This document shows, piece by piece, positions 7,101 through 13,850 of a DNA stretch of 21,749 bases. Source of the DNA: a virus; the IMG/VR virus record IMGVR_UViG_3300033149_001243, positions 1 through 21,749 of that record; one strand, 5' to 3'. The notes under the pieces were generated by a model. It saw only the letters and a program-made list of their open reading frames with translations. It was not told the DNA's origin and made no database searches. Position numbers and translations under genes: made by a program. The stretch's first letter is position 1, and the number at the start of each line of letters is the position of its first letter.

Positions 7101-10084
7101 ATAGGTTCACCGTTTGCGTTTAATCCTGTTGATGTTCCACTTAATCCTCTATAGTATAACTCGGGACAAATATTAGGAATTATTTCTCCATCAGGGAGGA
7201 CAGTAGATACTTTAGTACTTTGAGTTACAGGTATACCTACCACCGGATATGATGGTGCAACATTTGAAGCAGTAGAAAAAGGAAAGTTTGACATCTCCAT
7301 ATACACTCCTGCAGGCACATATAAGTTTTGATTAGGATTAGCAGGATCAGGAACGGTAATAAAGTTTTCTTCCTGAACTTCTTTTCGTAATACCGTAGCA
7401 TATACACATGTTCCTACTGCGCCATTAGCATCCGTTTTTACTAGAAGCTTATCTCCCGCCTCTACCTTTTGAGCGTTCTCTCCTTCTAATAAGAAATATG
7501 TAATTACTGTTCCCGGAGCACCTGATGCTGATTCAGGAGAAGTAAAAGAGTTTTTTGCATATATAGTCTCATACCCTTCTTCACTAGGCTTCATCGCAAA
7601 TTTAAAATGCGTAGCCCATCTTGGTGCAACCATAGTCGATGGCATAGTAACACGAGCTTTATTAACTCTATCAGATAGGTAGCATGGAACAAAAATATTA
7701 CTTCCCGATGAACCGCCTCCTTCAGTGGCAGAAATTTGATTACTTGTTATAGGTGTAGTAGCTCTATTCCAATCATCCATATAAATGATTCCCACCTCAT
7801 ATCCTCTATTACTATGTAAACTTTTATTATCAGCAGCATTAATTATACTTGCTCCTAGGTTAGCAAAATTAGGGACTACAACAGCAAAACTTCCTCCCGG
7901 CATTGATCCTGTAGATCCGGTAGGATTAGATATTACAGGAGGTGGACCTGCATTATTAAGGGGGACGTACACCATAGGATGCAACCATAACTTAAATTTA
8001 TTTGGGTCTGCAGGCATCGAATCAAATCCTACAGCCATAGTAGCTGACCCGGGATCTCCCGGCGCAGGACCTGCAGTAGGAGGAAATACTTCCGAAGCAG
8101 ATAGGTATTTATATCGGTATGTTGGTTGTAATGGAGCATCTTGTACGGTTAATGAATACCGTGCATTAATAAGATTAGTTAAATTGTAACCCCCACTTTG
8201 CCCTGTAGCAATAGCCGATGAAGCATTAAACGGCTGCGCAATACCACCTTCTAAGGCTGTTTGTGTTCCGATTGCTAACTGAAAAGCCACACTTGACACC
8301 ATTTCAGTGACACTACTAAAATCTTGAGGCAAAGTCCACCGAAAGTTTACTAGACTCCCCCCTGCAAATGGAGATGATCCGGGAGGATTAGGACCTGCCC
8401 ATGTGTCAAAAGGAAATCCGGGTATATTGGTCCATTGCCAAAAAGGATTAGCCCATCCTATATTAAAGGTTAAGTTTAAAGTAGATCCTGCCGTTAAGGG
8501 TATATTACCAAAATCTATCTCTACTTCATTATTAGGAATATTTGCATAGGTTTGCCCATACACATTTCTGTCGGCTGCAAAAAATGTAGGAGTGGCCGCC
8601 TGAACTCCTAACTCTTTAGAGGTTAAAACGGTGTCATATATAGGCTTAACAATAGAATCAAACTTATCCACTAAATTATACTGTTCTTGATAATTACCAT
8701 ACATCAATCTATTACCCATAATAGTTTGTGCTTTAGCTACGATAGGAACATTGTCATAAAGCCTAAGGATTTCATACTCAGGAAGCACAGTATAAACTTT
8801 ACTGTTATCAAAAGTAATACTGTATGTGCTATTGTTATTAAGGCCTAATTGATTTTTATTAAATCGATCTATAATTTTAATCAGTGAAGTGTCGGAACTT
8901 TTAAACACCACCTCAATGTCTGTCACTAATTCATTTCCTGTTTCAAACAATACTGTTACTGCATTGTATTTATTAATCATCCCCTCGTTTAAATCACTGT
9001 CTTGGCTATAGAAAAAAGGTTCAGGAGAAAAAGCGATTTCACTAAATGATGATAACGCAGAAAACTCTCCACCTTCATATCTATATCTTGTAGCAAAAGA
9101 AATCATTTTATCTTCTATGTAATTTCTCTCAGTTCCGTTATTGCTTAAAGTGATAGTAGGAGAATTTGTTGGTGGCTCTTTAATAACCATTATCTCTTTA
9201 GCGGTGAAATTATCTCCTTCACCACACACGCCACCACCTCCCGGCGGAATTGGACACGTTGTGGTAGGGTTTGTTTGAGGGCCCACAGGTGGGGACACAC
9301 AAGGCTCTCCGTATTGTTTAGTAACATCTATAACTCGTGGAGGGTTATGGTTGTCAGTAAAAAACAAAAAATTATCTATTAGGTTAACCCCTGTAATTAA
9401 ATTGTTGGGGTTGAAATTTAAAGTGGTATTCCATTGAGTGGTACAGGGAATACAATCATATACACTAATAATATGATATATCAAATTTTGACTGTTCACA
9501 TTATAGGATAATATCATATCCATCCTATGTGTATTTTGATAAATAGTATAAGCAGTTCCCGGTGCAGCAAACATATCTCGTGATAAAACTAATACGGTGT
9601 TACCTGTTATAGACGTTACATAAGCAAAGTTATCAGGGTTAGCATCCTCTACAACAATAGCCCCCACCACTGTTCCGTCAGTTTCAAAGGTAGCTCCTCC
9701 GTCTACTAGCTCATTAGGAGATAAAGCTGTATTTGTTCCTGTAACAATCGCTGCTCCCAACGGAGCCCCATCAGGATAGGGGCCCATCCATGATGGGTCG
9801 TGAACAAACCAATAAATAGTTTCATTAGCTTCGTCTGCATATTTACCTATACATGTAGCAAAAGGGCTTAGGTTGGTAGAGTAGGTTTCTCCCGGCAAAG
9901 GGAACGCTATAGAGGGAGTGAGCTCAATGTTTCCTTTTGCATTTTCAACTGAACCGATCTCTGAATTTTCTGTAGACCCGAGCCTTACATTTTGAGCATG
10001 GACATACTCTCCATTCTGAAGTAACCTTTCATCGATAGACTTATTCATTCTACCGGCCACAAAATTTCTTTGAGTCTTTGCCAT
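4190..10084 (-). CDS. Giant tail stabilisation ('muzzle', P22 gp10-like) protein
   Basis: 1964 residues. The N-terminus (AKTQRNFVAGRMNKSIDERLL, then NGEYVHAQNVRLGSTENSE and VENAKGN to about residue 52) is a hallmark I recall from the tail stabilisation proteins of crAss-like and marine flavobacterial podoviruses, related to P22 gp10, which closes the tail below the portal. A conserved core lies near residues 1300-1420 (VLQEDKISYVL, then FFIDEKRGAVLNLRG, MRSWFRDAFNG, GFDPYMNEYVVSL). Residues about 101-183 look like a beta domain inserted between YWFVHDPS and MDMILSYNVNSQ. After about 1430 come Ig-like, Thr/Pro-rich beta segments, then a domain at about 1706-1825 (VGDYVEMIL to LYLIVDIRERQ), and a cysteine-rich tail (CCDCSCGAGNYTC near 1850, ending CTDCG and CT). 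It starts one base after the ring-protein gene stops, so it is translationally close-coupled. The expected C-terminal continuation of this family appears as a separate gene at 259-1050. Confidence 0.8.
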   Translation of the reverse strand: MAKTQRNFVAGRMNKSIDERLLQNGEYVHAQNVRLGSTENSEIGSVENAKGNIELTPSIAFPLPGETYSTNLSPFATCIGKYADEANETIYWFVHDPSWMGPYPDGAPLGAAIVTGTNTALSPNELVDGGATFETDGTVVGAIVVEDANPDNFAYVTSITGNTVLVLSRDMFAAPGTAYTIYQNTHRMDMILSYNVNSQNLIYHIISVYDCIPCTTQWNTTLNFNPNNLITGVNLIDNFLFFTDNHNPPRVIDVTKQYGEPCVSPPVGPQTNPTTTCPIPPGGGGVCGEGDNFTAKEIMVIKEPPTNSPTITLSNNGTERNYIEDKMISFATRYRYEGGEFSALSSFSEIAFSPEPFFYSQDSDLNEGMINKYNAVTVLFETGNELVTDIEVVFKSSDTSLIKIIDRFNKNQLGLNNNSTYSITFDNSKVYTVLPEYEILRLYDNVPIVAKAQTIMGNRLMYGNYQEQYNLVDKFDSIVKPIYDTVLTSKELGVQAATPTFFAADRNVYGQTYANIPNNEVEIDFGNIPLTAGSTLNLTFNIGWANPFWQWTNIPGFPFDTWAGPNPPGSSPFAGGSLVNFRWTLPQDFSSVTEMVSSVAFQLAIGTQTALEGGIAQPFNASSAIATGQSGGYNLTNLINARYSLTVQDAPLQPTYRYKYLSASEVFPPTAGPAPGDPGSATMAVGFDSMPADPNKFKLWLHPMVYVPLNNAGPPPVISNPTGSTGSMPGGSFAVVVPNFANLGASIINAADNKSLHSNRGYEVGIIYMDDWNRATTPITSNQISATEGGGSSGSNIFVPCYLSDRVNKARVTMPSTMVAPRWATHFKFAMKPSEEGYETIYAKNSFTSPESASGAPGTVITYFLLEGENAQKVEAGDKLLVKTDANGAVGTCVYATVLRKEVQEENFITVPDPANPNQNLYVPAGVYMEMSNFPFSTASNVAPSYPVVGIPVTQSTKVSTVLPDGEIIPNICPELYYRGLSGTSTGLNANGEPIYTPMSIPQGTNITIGLRWFKKGALGYTVVGSGTDSQVEWRFHKRYIADQDYNNIIDFFNGMDVHTDMVNEGEKLFVGCSGGVTIDYDPSLAPLTDPTTAWTTPQYDCDSNPCTIFLRWSQTPAGGTDPDNEIQFLVRAGGGTSELNKIECAFNISFQEEVVAFETEGRPANPDLWYEGSDVYPIDVATGSHQGIAANNDVSQVVGTALTGTTGVFNLSFFNCFAFGNGVESYKVNDSLSGRYFLLGQRVTATANEDYRRAHRYADITYSGIINNETNINKSNEFNLGLVNWKSLEDSFGKVQILSGRDTDVLVLQEDKISYVLAGKNLLSDSSGGGTVASVPEVLGTQIARTERFGISNNPESYVEFGLDKFFIDEKRGAVLNLRGSSGQNEQLQVLSEYGMRSWFRDAFNGQLTSSINVYTQKLGGFDPYMNEYVVSLTDRSLFFTPGECDVVISDIETEQDVIACGTTTTFTSPGDLAPMVFWVEFPEDGEGSVGDVSWTFNMTPTDTGAVSEAFIQVQLPIGNDLFPATPIASNTPPNTVTWTKDTPVPTQAYVIITPDPTTMTGAGSFDVNATLNCATPTPINVDTVLYTSQRNCPASNTATYYDPANGPDAVCLVNPLLSWQWQAQNGVIAGNVNQQLIEYFSAWENTATLGNGNIVQDIYQTPIGNDNFPQYPFIPDGWLNPPNAGGGWNDSQWQGLVQGAEAPNVGDYVEMILDLSDLGYIVQGDDTQFTNVNSALNIVFDVNKHSFRYLRTNIDYDRTNRQDAVDLLANSVAINPLGPDFFSWDGQQWVTPAQNGALKYKGVFQMPAPVAPNSDPHLYLIVDIRERQSEWLCHDPGAIGDSTILNEVCCDCSCGAGNYTCYRLQAKTSQYPFTFTVITPGSAPATDTVTLPPYVTEEEGSCITVCSSVYPYLIPGSLPFNADGSQWTVDSIVDITIQSCGDAAGCTDCGTPTVPYTPGTCT
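9536..9784 (-). other. Inserted beta domain in the muzzle protein
   Basis: Residues about 101-183. The pattern is LVDGGATFETDGTVVG, IVVEDANPDNFAYVTSI, LVLSRDMF and AYTIY. It separates two stretches that I recall as nearly contiguous in relatives. It resembles the segment encoded at 11414-11671 and, more distantly, those at 15964-16149, 1446-1604 and 379-570. Confidence 0.5.
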
Positions 10085-10085
10085 T

Positions 10086-11012
10086 TTATTTTATCCACTT
10101 ATCCCTTCCTCGTAGATTCATAAGTAATCTACCCGGATGAATATTACTAATTCTGATTTTTGCATTTCGTAACAAAGCACTCTTTTCTTTTCGTGCTCGT
10201 GATACTATATATTCTTGAACCCCAAGTCTTGATGACACAATAGCATATCTTATATATGCATAAACAAATTCTTCAAATAATTTATTAACAGAAACCTCTC
10301 CATCATTTCCATTCGCCATACCATCTGAAATATATTCAAGGATACATTCTTCATTGGCCATAGTAGAATCAAAATTAATAACACCTGCTTTCTTGTCAAT
10401 AGTAAATGTAGGATTAGCATTAGCTGTTTCTGTATTTAACCCAAAACGTGCTCGGCTATGGTAGTCAAAATACCATGCTCCATCACAGCAGTAACCATAA
10501 ACCCCATTGAACATAGGATTATTTTTATTTAAATAAATACTTTTTTTACTTCCCATGATTCTATCATGGTCTAGCCCTGAGTATTGAGGCATTAATATCT
10601 CTCCGTTTTGAGAAAATAATATCTTGCCTGTGTCATCCTGTAAGTATTCATGAGCACTTGCCACCTGAATATTCTCTGTTAATGGCCTGATATATCCGTC
10701 TTTATATAAAGATATCCTTACCCAATTAACATAATCCGATGGTAATATAAACCGTAATGCCACGTCTACTGTTAATTGTAGAGCTTTGATTTCTTTAAAC
10801 GCATCATAGTTCAATTCTTGTATTGCTCTCTTAGCGTGGAACAATACCTTGTATCTCTCTTCATTGTTAATGATATTATGATTATCATTATACATTAACA
10901 TAAAGTTATTTACAATGTCTTGTAGTTTTACATACTGATATGACCCCCAATTCTCATCTGTAGGAATCGTGCCACTATTAGTGTAATATTGAAATTGAGA
11001 TAAATACGTCAT
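10086..11012 (-). CDS. Tail tubular / head-tail ring protein (P22 gp4 / T7 gp11-like position)
   Basis: 308 residues. The N-terminal half has a helical segment (LQDIVNNFMLMY, then ERYKVLFHAKRAIQELNYDAFKEIKALQLTV, about residues 30-84). It is followed by LRFILPSDYVNWVRISLYKDGYIRPLTENIQ (about 87-118), a signature I recognise from the crAss-like tail tubular proteins that form rings below the portal. The end is basic and helical (FVYAYIRYAIVSSRLGVQEYIVSRARKEKSALLRNAKIRISNIHPGRLLMNLRGR), suited to interface packing. Its ATG overlaps the stop of the preceding gene by one base (TAATG), and the muzzle gene follows after one base, so the three tail genes form one translationally coupled block. Assignment as a ring/adaptor is good; which ring in the stack is not known. 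Confidence 0.75.
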   Translation of the reverse strand: MTYLSQFQYYTNSGTIPTDENWGSYQYVKLQDIVNNFMLMYNDNHNIINNEERYKVLFHAKRAIQELNYDAFKEIKALQLTVDVALRFILPSDYVNWVRISLYKDGYIRPLTENIQVASAHEYLQDDTGKILFSQNGEILMPQYSGLDHDRIMGSKKSIYLNKNNPMFNGVYGYCCDGAWYFDYHSRARFGLNTETANANPTFTIDKKAGVINFDSTMANEECILEYISDGMANGNDGEVSVNKLFEEFVYAYIRYAIVSSRLGVQEYIVSRARKEKSALLRNAKIRISNIHPGRLLMNLRGRDKWIK

Positions 11013-12016
11013 TATTCTTCACTTTGTGTTTCGTTCATATCTTGTGTAGCTCCAAACTTATATATCTCTACTTCTCTAACTGACATTCCTGCGTACTGAA
11101 GTATAAGAGCTATTAGGTCTACCTGATTATCTTCAGGAACTTCAAAGTCTTGATAGTCAGGAGCACTTGCATTAAAGATTGGAGTTGATGCCACTAGGTT
11201 GTATGTCCATTTAGGAGTTTTAGGATAACGTATATATTGACAAATAACATCTCCCTTTTTATTTATAGTTGATGGATATACCGTTGCTGTCTCGGACACT
11301 CCTTCGCTTAATACATAAGCAGGATAAGTTCTAGTAGGAGCAGTAAGCTGAGAACTTGTCAGATTAAATATTTTATATTGACTAACTTTTTCTATCTCAA
11401 CTATATTGTTAGCATCATATATTCTATAGTCCTGCCCCACATAAGGAATCGCACCTGTAGACATAATGTCCGCACTCAAACTTAATTCCGATACTGAGTC
11501 TACTGCAGTAACATAAGCTGTTAGCATAGGGTCTGTAGGAGCTCCTGTTGGGCTTGTATTAACAACAATACTTCCTACCGGTGGAGACTCGGGAATACCC
11601 GGAGCAGTTATCACAAACTGATTTAACGTAGTATCTACAAGTTTACCCGCAACTTCTGCGGTAGTTGTACCACTGTATAGCAACGTAGGATAGAAATATA
11701 ATTTATTAATAAAGTAATAATCAAGAGGCAGATTGTAAAGATTAGCTGTATTAGTAGTGGCCGCAGGCTGATCTAAAACCTGTGTCTTAGCAAAGATAGC
11801 TATATCTTGCTCTATACCATTTTTTATATCAGCATATCCTATCCCTGACTGCCTCATATTTTCTTTATTTATTTGATGATTATAAGAATAAAAGAAATCT
11901 TCAAATATAGAAAGTTGTGCTTGCGTAGCAAACAAGTTAAAGTCAGCAGGCGTTACATATCCATAATTATTTTTATTTAATACAGAGAGGACTGTACTAT
12001 ACACTTCATCAATCAT
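11012..12016 (-). CDS. Tail ring / adaptor protein, crAss-like
   Basis: 334 residues. The N-terminus (MIDEVYSTVLSVLNKNNYGYVTPADFNLFATQAQLSIFEDFFYSY) is a helical segment I associate with a conserved crAss-like structural protein encoded beside the tail tubular protein. The C-terminal part (GDVICQYIRYPKTPKWTY, then PEDNQVDLIALILQYAGMSVREVEIY) resembles adaptor-type interface helices. Residues about 116-200 appear to be an inserted beta domain (GSIVVNTSPTG, AYVTAVDSVSELSLSADI, YRIYD) related to that in the muzzle protein. It starts the tail transcription unit: a TATCTTTG promoter element lies 4 bases before its ATG, and its stop overlaps the next start. A ring or neck protein is the likeliest role. 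The exact position in the virion is inferred from order only. Confidence 0.62.
   Translation of the reverse strand: MIDEVYSTVLSVLNKNNYGYVTPADFNLFATQAQLSIFEDFFYSYNHQINKENMRQSGIGYADIKNGIEQDIAIFAKTQVLDQPAATTNTANLYNLPLDYYFINKLYFYPTLLYSGTTTAEVAGKLVDTTLNQFVITAPGIPESPPVGSIVVNTSPTGAPTDPMLTAYVTAVDSVSELSLSADIMSTGAIPYVGQDYRIYDANNIVEIEKVSQYKIFNLTSSQLTAPTRTYPAYVLSEGVSETATVYPSTINKKGDVICQYIRYPKTPKWTYNLVASTPIFNASAPDYQDFEVPEDNQVDLIALILQYAGMSVREVEIYKFGATQDMNETQSEE
11414..11671 (-). other. Inserted beta domain in the ring protein
   Basis: Residues about 116-201 of the 334-residue ring protein. Its features (G-x-IVVN, AYVTAVDS, LSLSADI, YRIYD) match the muzzle insertion at 9536-9784 in order and spacing. Confidence 0.5.
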
Positions 12017-12020
12017 AAGA

Positions 12021-12028
12021 CAAAGATA
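12021..12028 (-). promoter_or_regulatory. Bacteroidetes-type -7 promoter element (TATCTTTG) of the tail operon
   Basis: On the minus strand TATCTTTG is followed by TCTT and the ATG at 12016, a gap of only 4 bases. A TG lies 19 bases upstream at the -33 position. It would drive the tail block (12016 to about 259) as a leaderless or nearly leaderless mRNA. Confidence 0.68.
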
Positions 12029-12054
12029 CTAAAAAAAGATATATGGACAGAAAT

Positions 12055-12408
12055 TTAAGGGGGACAGCAAAACTGAGTAACGGTCACCGACCTAATACTA
12101 ATGGGTTGTCCTATTGGATTGAAACAATTAGGTAATTGCTTAGGCATAGAAATAACTTGACTCTCTCCACTTTGCAGTCTTTCTATTTGTTTAGTCAGAA
12201 AAGTTATCACACTATAATCTCCCGCAGCTACTGCATCCGACAAGGTTAGTTCTGCCCGAACATTACCGTGGTAAACTATCTCTACAGCACTAACACCATT
12301 TGGAATAATAGATACAATATTATCAGCACCTACAATTATTTTTGCCGACTTTGAACCTACTCCTGAAGCTGCATAAGTAGAAGTATTAACAATTAAATAT
12401 TTAGACAT
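12055..12408 (-). CDS. Small paralog 6, putative head decoration protein
   Basis: 117 residues. It begins MSKYLIVNTS like its five neighbours, then has beta-rich segments (AKIIVGADNIVSIIP, AVEIVYHGNVRAELTL), a helix at about 62-79 (GDYSVITFLTKQIERLQ) and a C-terminal strand (ISIRSVTVTQF). Unlike the other paralogs it ends in a Cys-Cys-Pro-Pro tail and has a further Cys at 94. It starts one base after the stop of the preceding paralog (TGA, T, ATG), so the pair is co-translated. Family function is unknown to me; an auxiliary capsid or tail role is inferred from position. It is the last gene before the tail operon promoter. Confidence 0.6.
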   Translation of the reverse strand: MSKYLIVNTSTYAASGVGSKSAKIIVGADNIVSIIPNGVSAVEIVYHGNVRAELTLSDAVAAGDYSVITFLTKQIERLQSGESQVISMPKQLPNCFNPIGQPISIRSVTVTQFCCPP

Positions 12409-12409
12409 A

Positions 12410-12787
12410 TCAAGTTATCGTTATAGTTGCTACTGAAACATTAGCCCCTCCAATATCTACAAAGGGAATTGTTGAGGGGTATTGTCCTGTTGCAGGATCT
12501 TTAGGGCCACCGATAGTATTCATTTCAGCCACTGTCTCCCAATCTTCCCCTGCAGTTGTTACCCGGTTATGGGCACTTGCAAATTTTTCTATAAACCAAT
12601 TAGCCCATTTATATTCTTCCGCTATTACTACAGCTCTATTTAAAGTGATAGTAGCTTTTTTTCCATTGGAATAATAAATAAACAAAGTGGTTAGAGTATT
12701 TCTCGTGTCCTGCATAATACCTACTATACCATCTACTGATAAGTATGTAGGATATCCTCCTGTTCCTATTATAAAATATCTTCCCAT
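12410..12787 (-). CDS. Small paralog 5, putative head decoration protein
   Basis: 125 residues, the longest of the array. It begins MGRYFIIGTGG, a relaxed form of the shared start (Arg-Tyr-Phe instead of Lys-Tyr-Leu), followed by LSVDGIVGI, the strand pair TLFIYYSNGKKATITL, a helix at about 54-73 (YKWANWFIEKFASA) and an extended C-terminal insertion (WETVAEMNTIGGPKDP) before the final strand ANVSVATITIT. The start is fixed by alignment to its paralogs and lies 5 bases after a TATCTTTG promoter element. An intrinsic terminator lies just upstream, so this gene opens a separate transcription unit with paralog 6. Function inferred only. Confidence 0.6.
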   Translation of the reverse strand: MGRYFIIGTGGYPTYLSVDGIVGIMQDTRNTLTTLFIYYSNGKKATITLNRAVVIAEEYKWANWFIEKFASAHNRVTTAGEDWETVAEMNTIGGPKDPATGQYPSTIPFVDIGGANVSVATITIT

Positions 12788-12792
12788 AACTA

Positions 12793-12800
12793 CAAAGATA
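12793..12800 (-). promoter_or_regulatory. Bacteroidetes-type -7 promoter element (TATCTTTG) of paralog 5
   Basis: On the minus strand TATCTTTG, then TAGTT, then the ATG at 12787. The sequence from the element to the ATG differs by one base from that before the GNAT-like gene. The U-tract of the terminator at 12803-12827 ends right before it, so terminator and promoter are back to back. Confidence 0.7.
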
Positions 12801-12802
12801 AT

Positions 12803-12827
12803 AAAAAAAGGGGACTAATGTCCCCTT
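12803..12827 (-). terminator. Intrinsic terminator between paralogs 4 and 5
   Basis: On the minus strand the stem AAGGGGAC / GTCCCCTT (8 perfect base pairs, loop ATTA) is followed directly by a run of T residues. It lies 24 bases after the stop of paralog 4 and just before the promoter of paralog 5. Confidence 0.88.
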
Positions 12828-12851
12828 CTTCACCTAAGTAGCGATATAACA

Positions 12852-13172
12852 CTAAGCTACCACAATACCTGTAATAACTGCCGGTGCCCCTGCAGCATCA
12901 ACTAAACCTGATAAACTAACGTCATATTTTGGGTTAGTCCAAGATGTTTGAAGAGCTGCAATTATAGAGTCTTGAACACGGTCTCTTGCGCTGTCGTCAG
13001 AAGCTGCAAATGCTGCACCAAAAGTAATTGTTGCCACATCTGTTGCTGCCGCTGAACCCGCATAAGTTACTGTAACCTCAGTGGTACTAGCTTGTTCAAC
13101 GATTATAACACCGTCTACAGCTAACAACTGTGGTGTTGCCCCGTCAATCGGGAATGATAAATACTTTTTCAT
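12852..13172 (-). CDS. Small paralog 4, putative head decoration protein
   Basis: 106 residues and the most canonical member of the array. MKKYLSFPIDG is followed by LLAVDGVIIVEQA, TEVTVTYAG, VATITFGAAF, a helix at about 58-76 (SARDRVQDSIIAALQTSW), then YDVSLSGL and VITGIVVA. Small proteins with this M-x-KYL...IITGI pattern are, as I recall, frequent next to capsid genes of aquatic flavobacterial phages, where their function is not established. It is a single-gene unit: its promoter element lies at 13214-13221, leaving a leader of about 35 bases, and a strong terminator follows at 12827-12803. Such isolation suits a protein needed in its own copy number. Confidence 0.65.
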   Translation of the reverse strand: MKKYLSFPIDGATPQLLAVDGVIIVEQASTTEVTVTYAGSAAATDVATITFGAAFAASDDSARDRVQDSIIAALQTSWTNPKYDVSLSGLVDAAGAPAVITGIVVA

Positions 13173-13213
13173 AATAAAAAAAATTGAAAAATTTTGTGAG
13201 ACTATTCTCGCTA

Positions 13214-13221
13214 CAAAGATA
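13214..13221 (-). promoter_or_regulatory. Bacteroidetes-type -7 promoter element (TATCTTTG) of paralog 4
   Basis: On the minus strand TATCTTTG is preceded by TG 19 bases upstream. The ATG at 13172 is 41 bases downstream, so unlike the other four TATCTTTG elements this one would leave a real 5' leader. The leader holds a weak 4-bp hairpin (GAGA-ATAG-TCTC, 13198-13209) and a T-rich run before the start. Confidence 0.6.
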
Positions 13222-13235
13222 ATAAAATATATTTA

Positions 13236-13535
13236 CTATGCAGAGACTATATCTCCGATAGCATACTTAGAAGGAATAGGGACATCAATAAAAACCTCAG
13301 TATAGGAAGTTTGCTCTGCTCTTATAATAGCATCGTTAATTATGTCTACCAAAGCTCCGTCAAAATCAATACCATTAACCCCATCTCTTTGAATGTTCCA
13401 CTCTTCGCTTGCTGTTACATAAGGAACAGAACTTGCGTGAATAGTATTCACGTCAAACAATACCACTAGGTCACATGCATTTACATTTAATACCCTGTCT
13501 CCATTCGCTGTTTTAAATATTAAATACTTAACCAT
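13236..13535 (-). CDS. Small paralog 3, putative head decoration protein
   Basis: 99 residues. MVKYLIFKTANGDRVLNV is followed by the strand CDLVVLFDV, a middle that lacks the clear second strand of the others (EEWNIQRDGVNG), then a helix at about 57-75 (DGALVDIINDAIIRAEQ) and the strands VFIDVPIP and IGDIVSA. The helix-turn-strand end closely matches paralog 2 (ITNAIERL, then YVDVEFPG). It starts 4 bases after the stop of paralog 2 and probably shares the mRNA begun before paralog 1. Structural role inferred from position. Confidence 0.6.
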   Translation of the reverse strand: MVKYLIFKTANGDRVLNVNACDLVVLFDVNTIHASSVPYVTASEEWNIQRDGVNGIDFDGALVDIINDAIIRAEQTSYTEVFIDVPIPSKYAIGDIVSA

Positions 13536-13539
13536 CTTA

Positions 13540-13848
13540 TTAATCTACTAAGGTTACTGAATCTATTATTACACCCGGAAACTCTACATCCACATACGAC
13601 TGAGTATATCCTGCTTGAAAGAGTCTTTCTATTGCATTAGTTATGACATTGCGAGTAGCCTGCTCATCAGCACTAAGACTCCCCCCTGAAGTCACAATAA
13701 GTACTTTGGAACTAGCTGCCGAATTGTTCTCTGAAAATAATAAATACATTCCGGCGGGAGAAATAATCTCCATTATGCCTGACAAACTCTCAGCTTTTAC
13801 CAACATCTTGCCTGTAGTAGTTGTATTAAATCTTAAAAACTTACTCAT
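13540..13848 (-). CDS. Small paralog 2, putative head decoration protein
   Basis: 102 residues. MSKFLRFNTTTTGKMLVKA, then the strands LSGIMEIISPAGMYLLFSE and KVLIVTSGG, a helix at about 59-79 (ADEQATRNVITNAIERLFQ) and the C-terminal strands SYVDVEFPG and IDSVTLVD. It starts two bases after the stop of paralog 1 and is closest to paralog 3 in its C-terminal half. No catalytic motif, signal peptide or membrane segment is visible. Confidence 0.6.
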   Translation of the reverse strand: MSKFLRFNTTTTGKMLVKAESLSGIMEIISPAGMYLLFSENNSAASSKVLIVTSGGSLSADEQATRNVITNAIERLFQAGYTQSYVDVEFPGVIIDSVTLVD

Positions 13849-13850
13849 AG

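Noticed and set aside
7785-8189. Open frame of 134 codons on the plus strand
   Set aside because: Antisense to the muzzle gene and without recognisable features; a shadow of a long real gene.
11791-11798. A further TATCTTTG on the minus strand
   Set aside because: It lies inside the ring-protein coding sequence with no start codon near it; best explained by chance and by codons for Ile-Phe-Ala.
12636-12833. Open frame of 65 codons on the minus strand overlapping paralog 5
   Set aside because: It runs out of frame through the terminator, promoter and start of paralog 5; not a credible gene.
13198-13209. Palindrome GAGA-ATAG-TCTC as a possible terminator or operator
   Set aside because: Only four base pairs and no U-tract right after it; too weak to call, though it sits in the paralog 4 leader.
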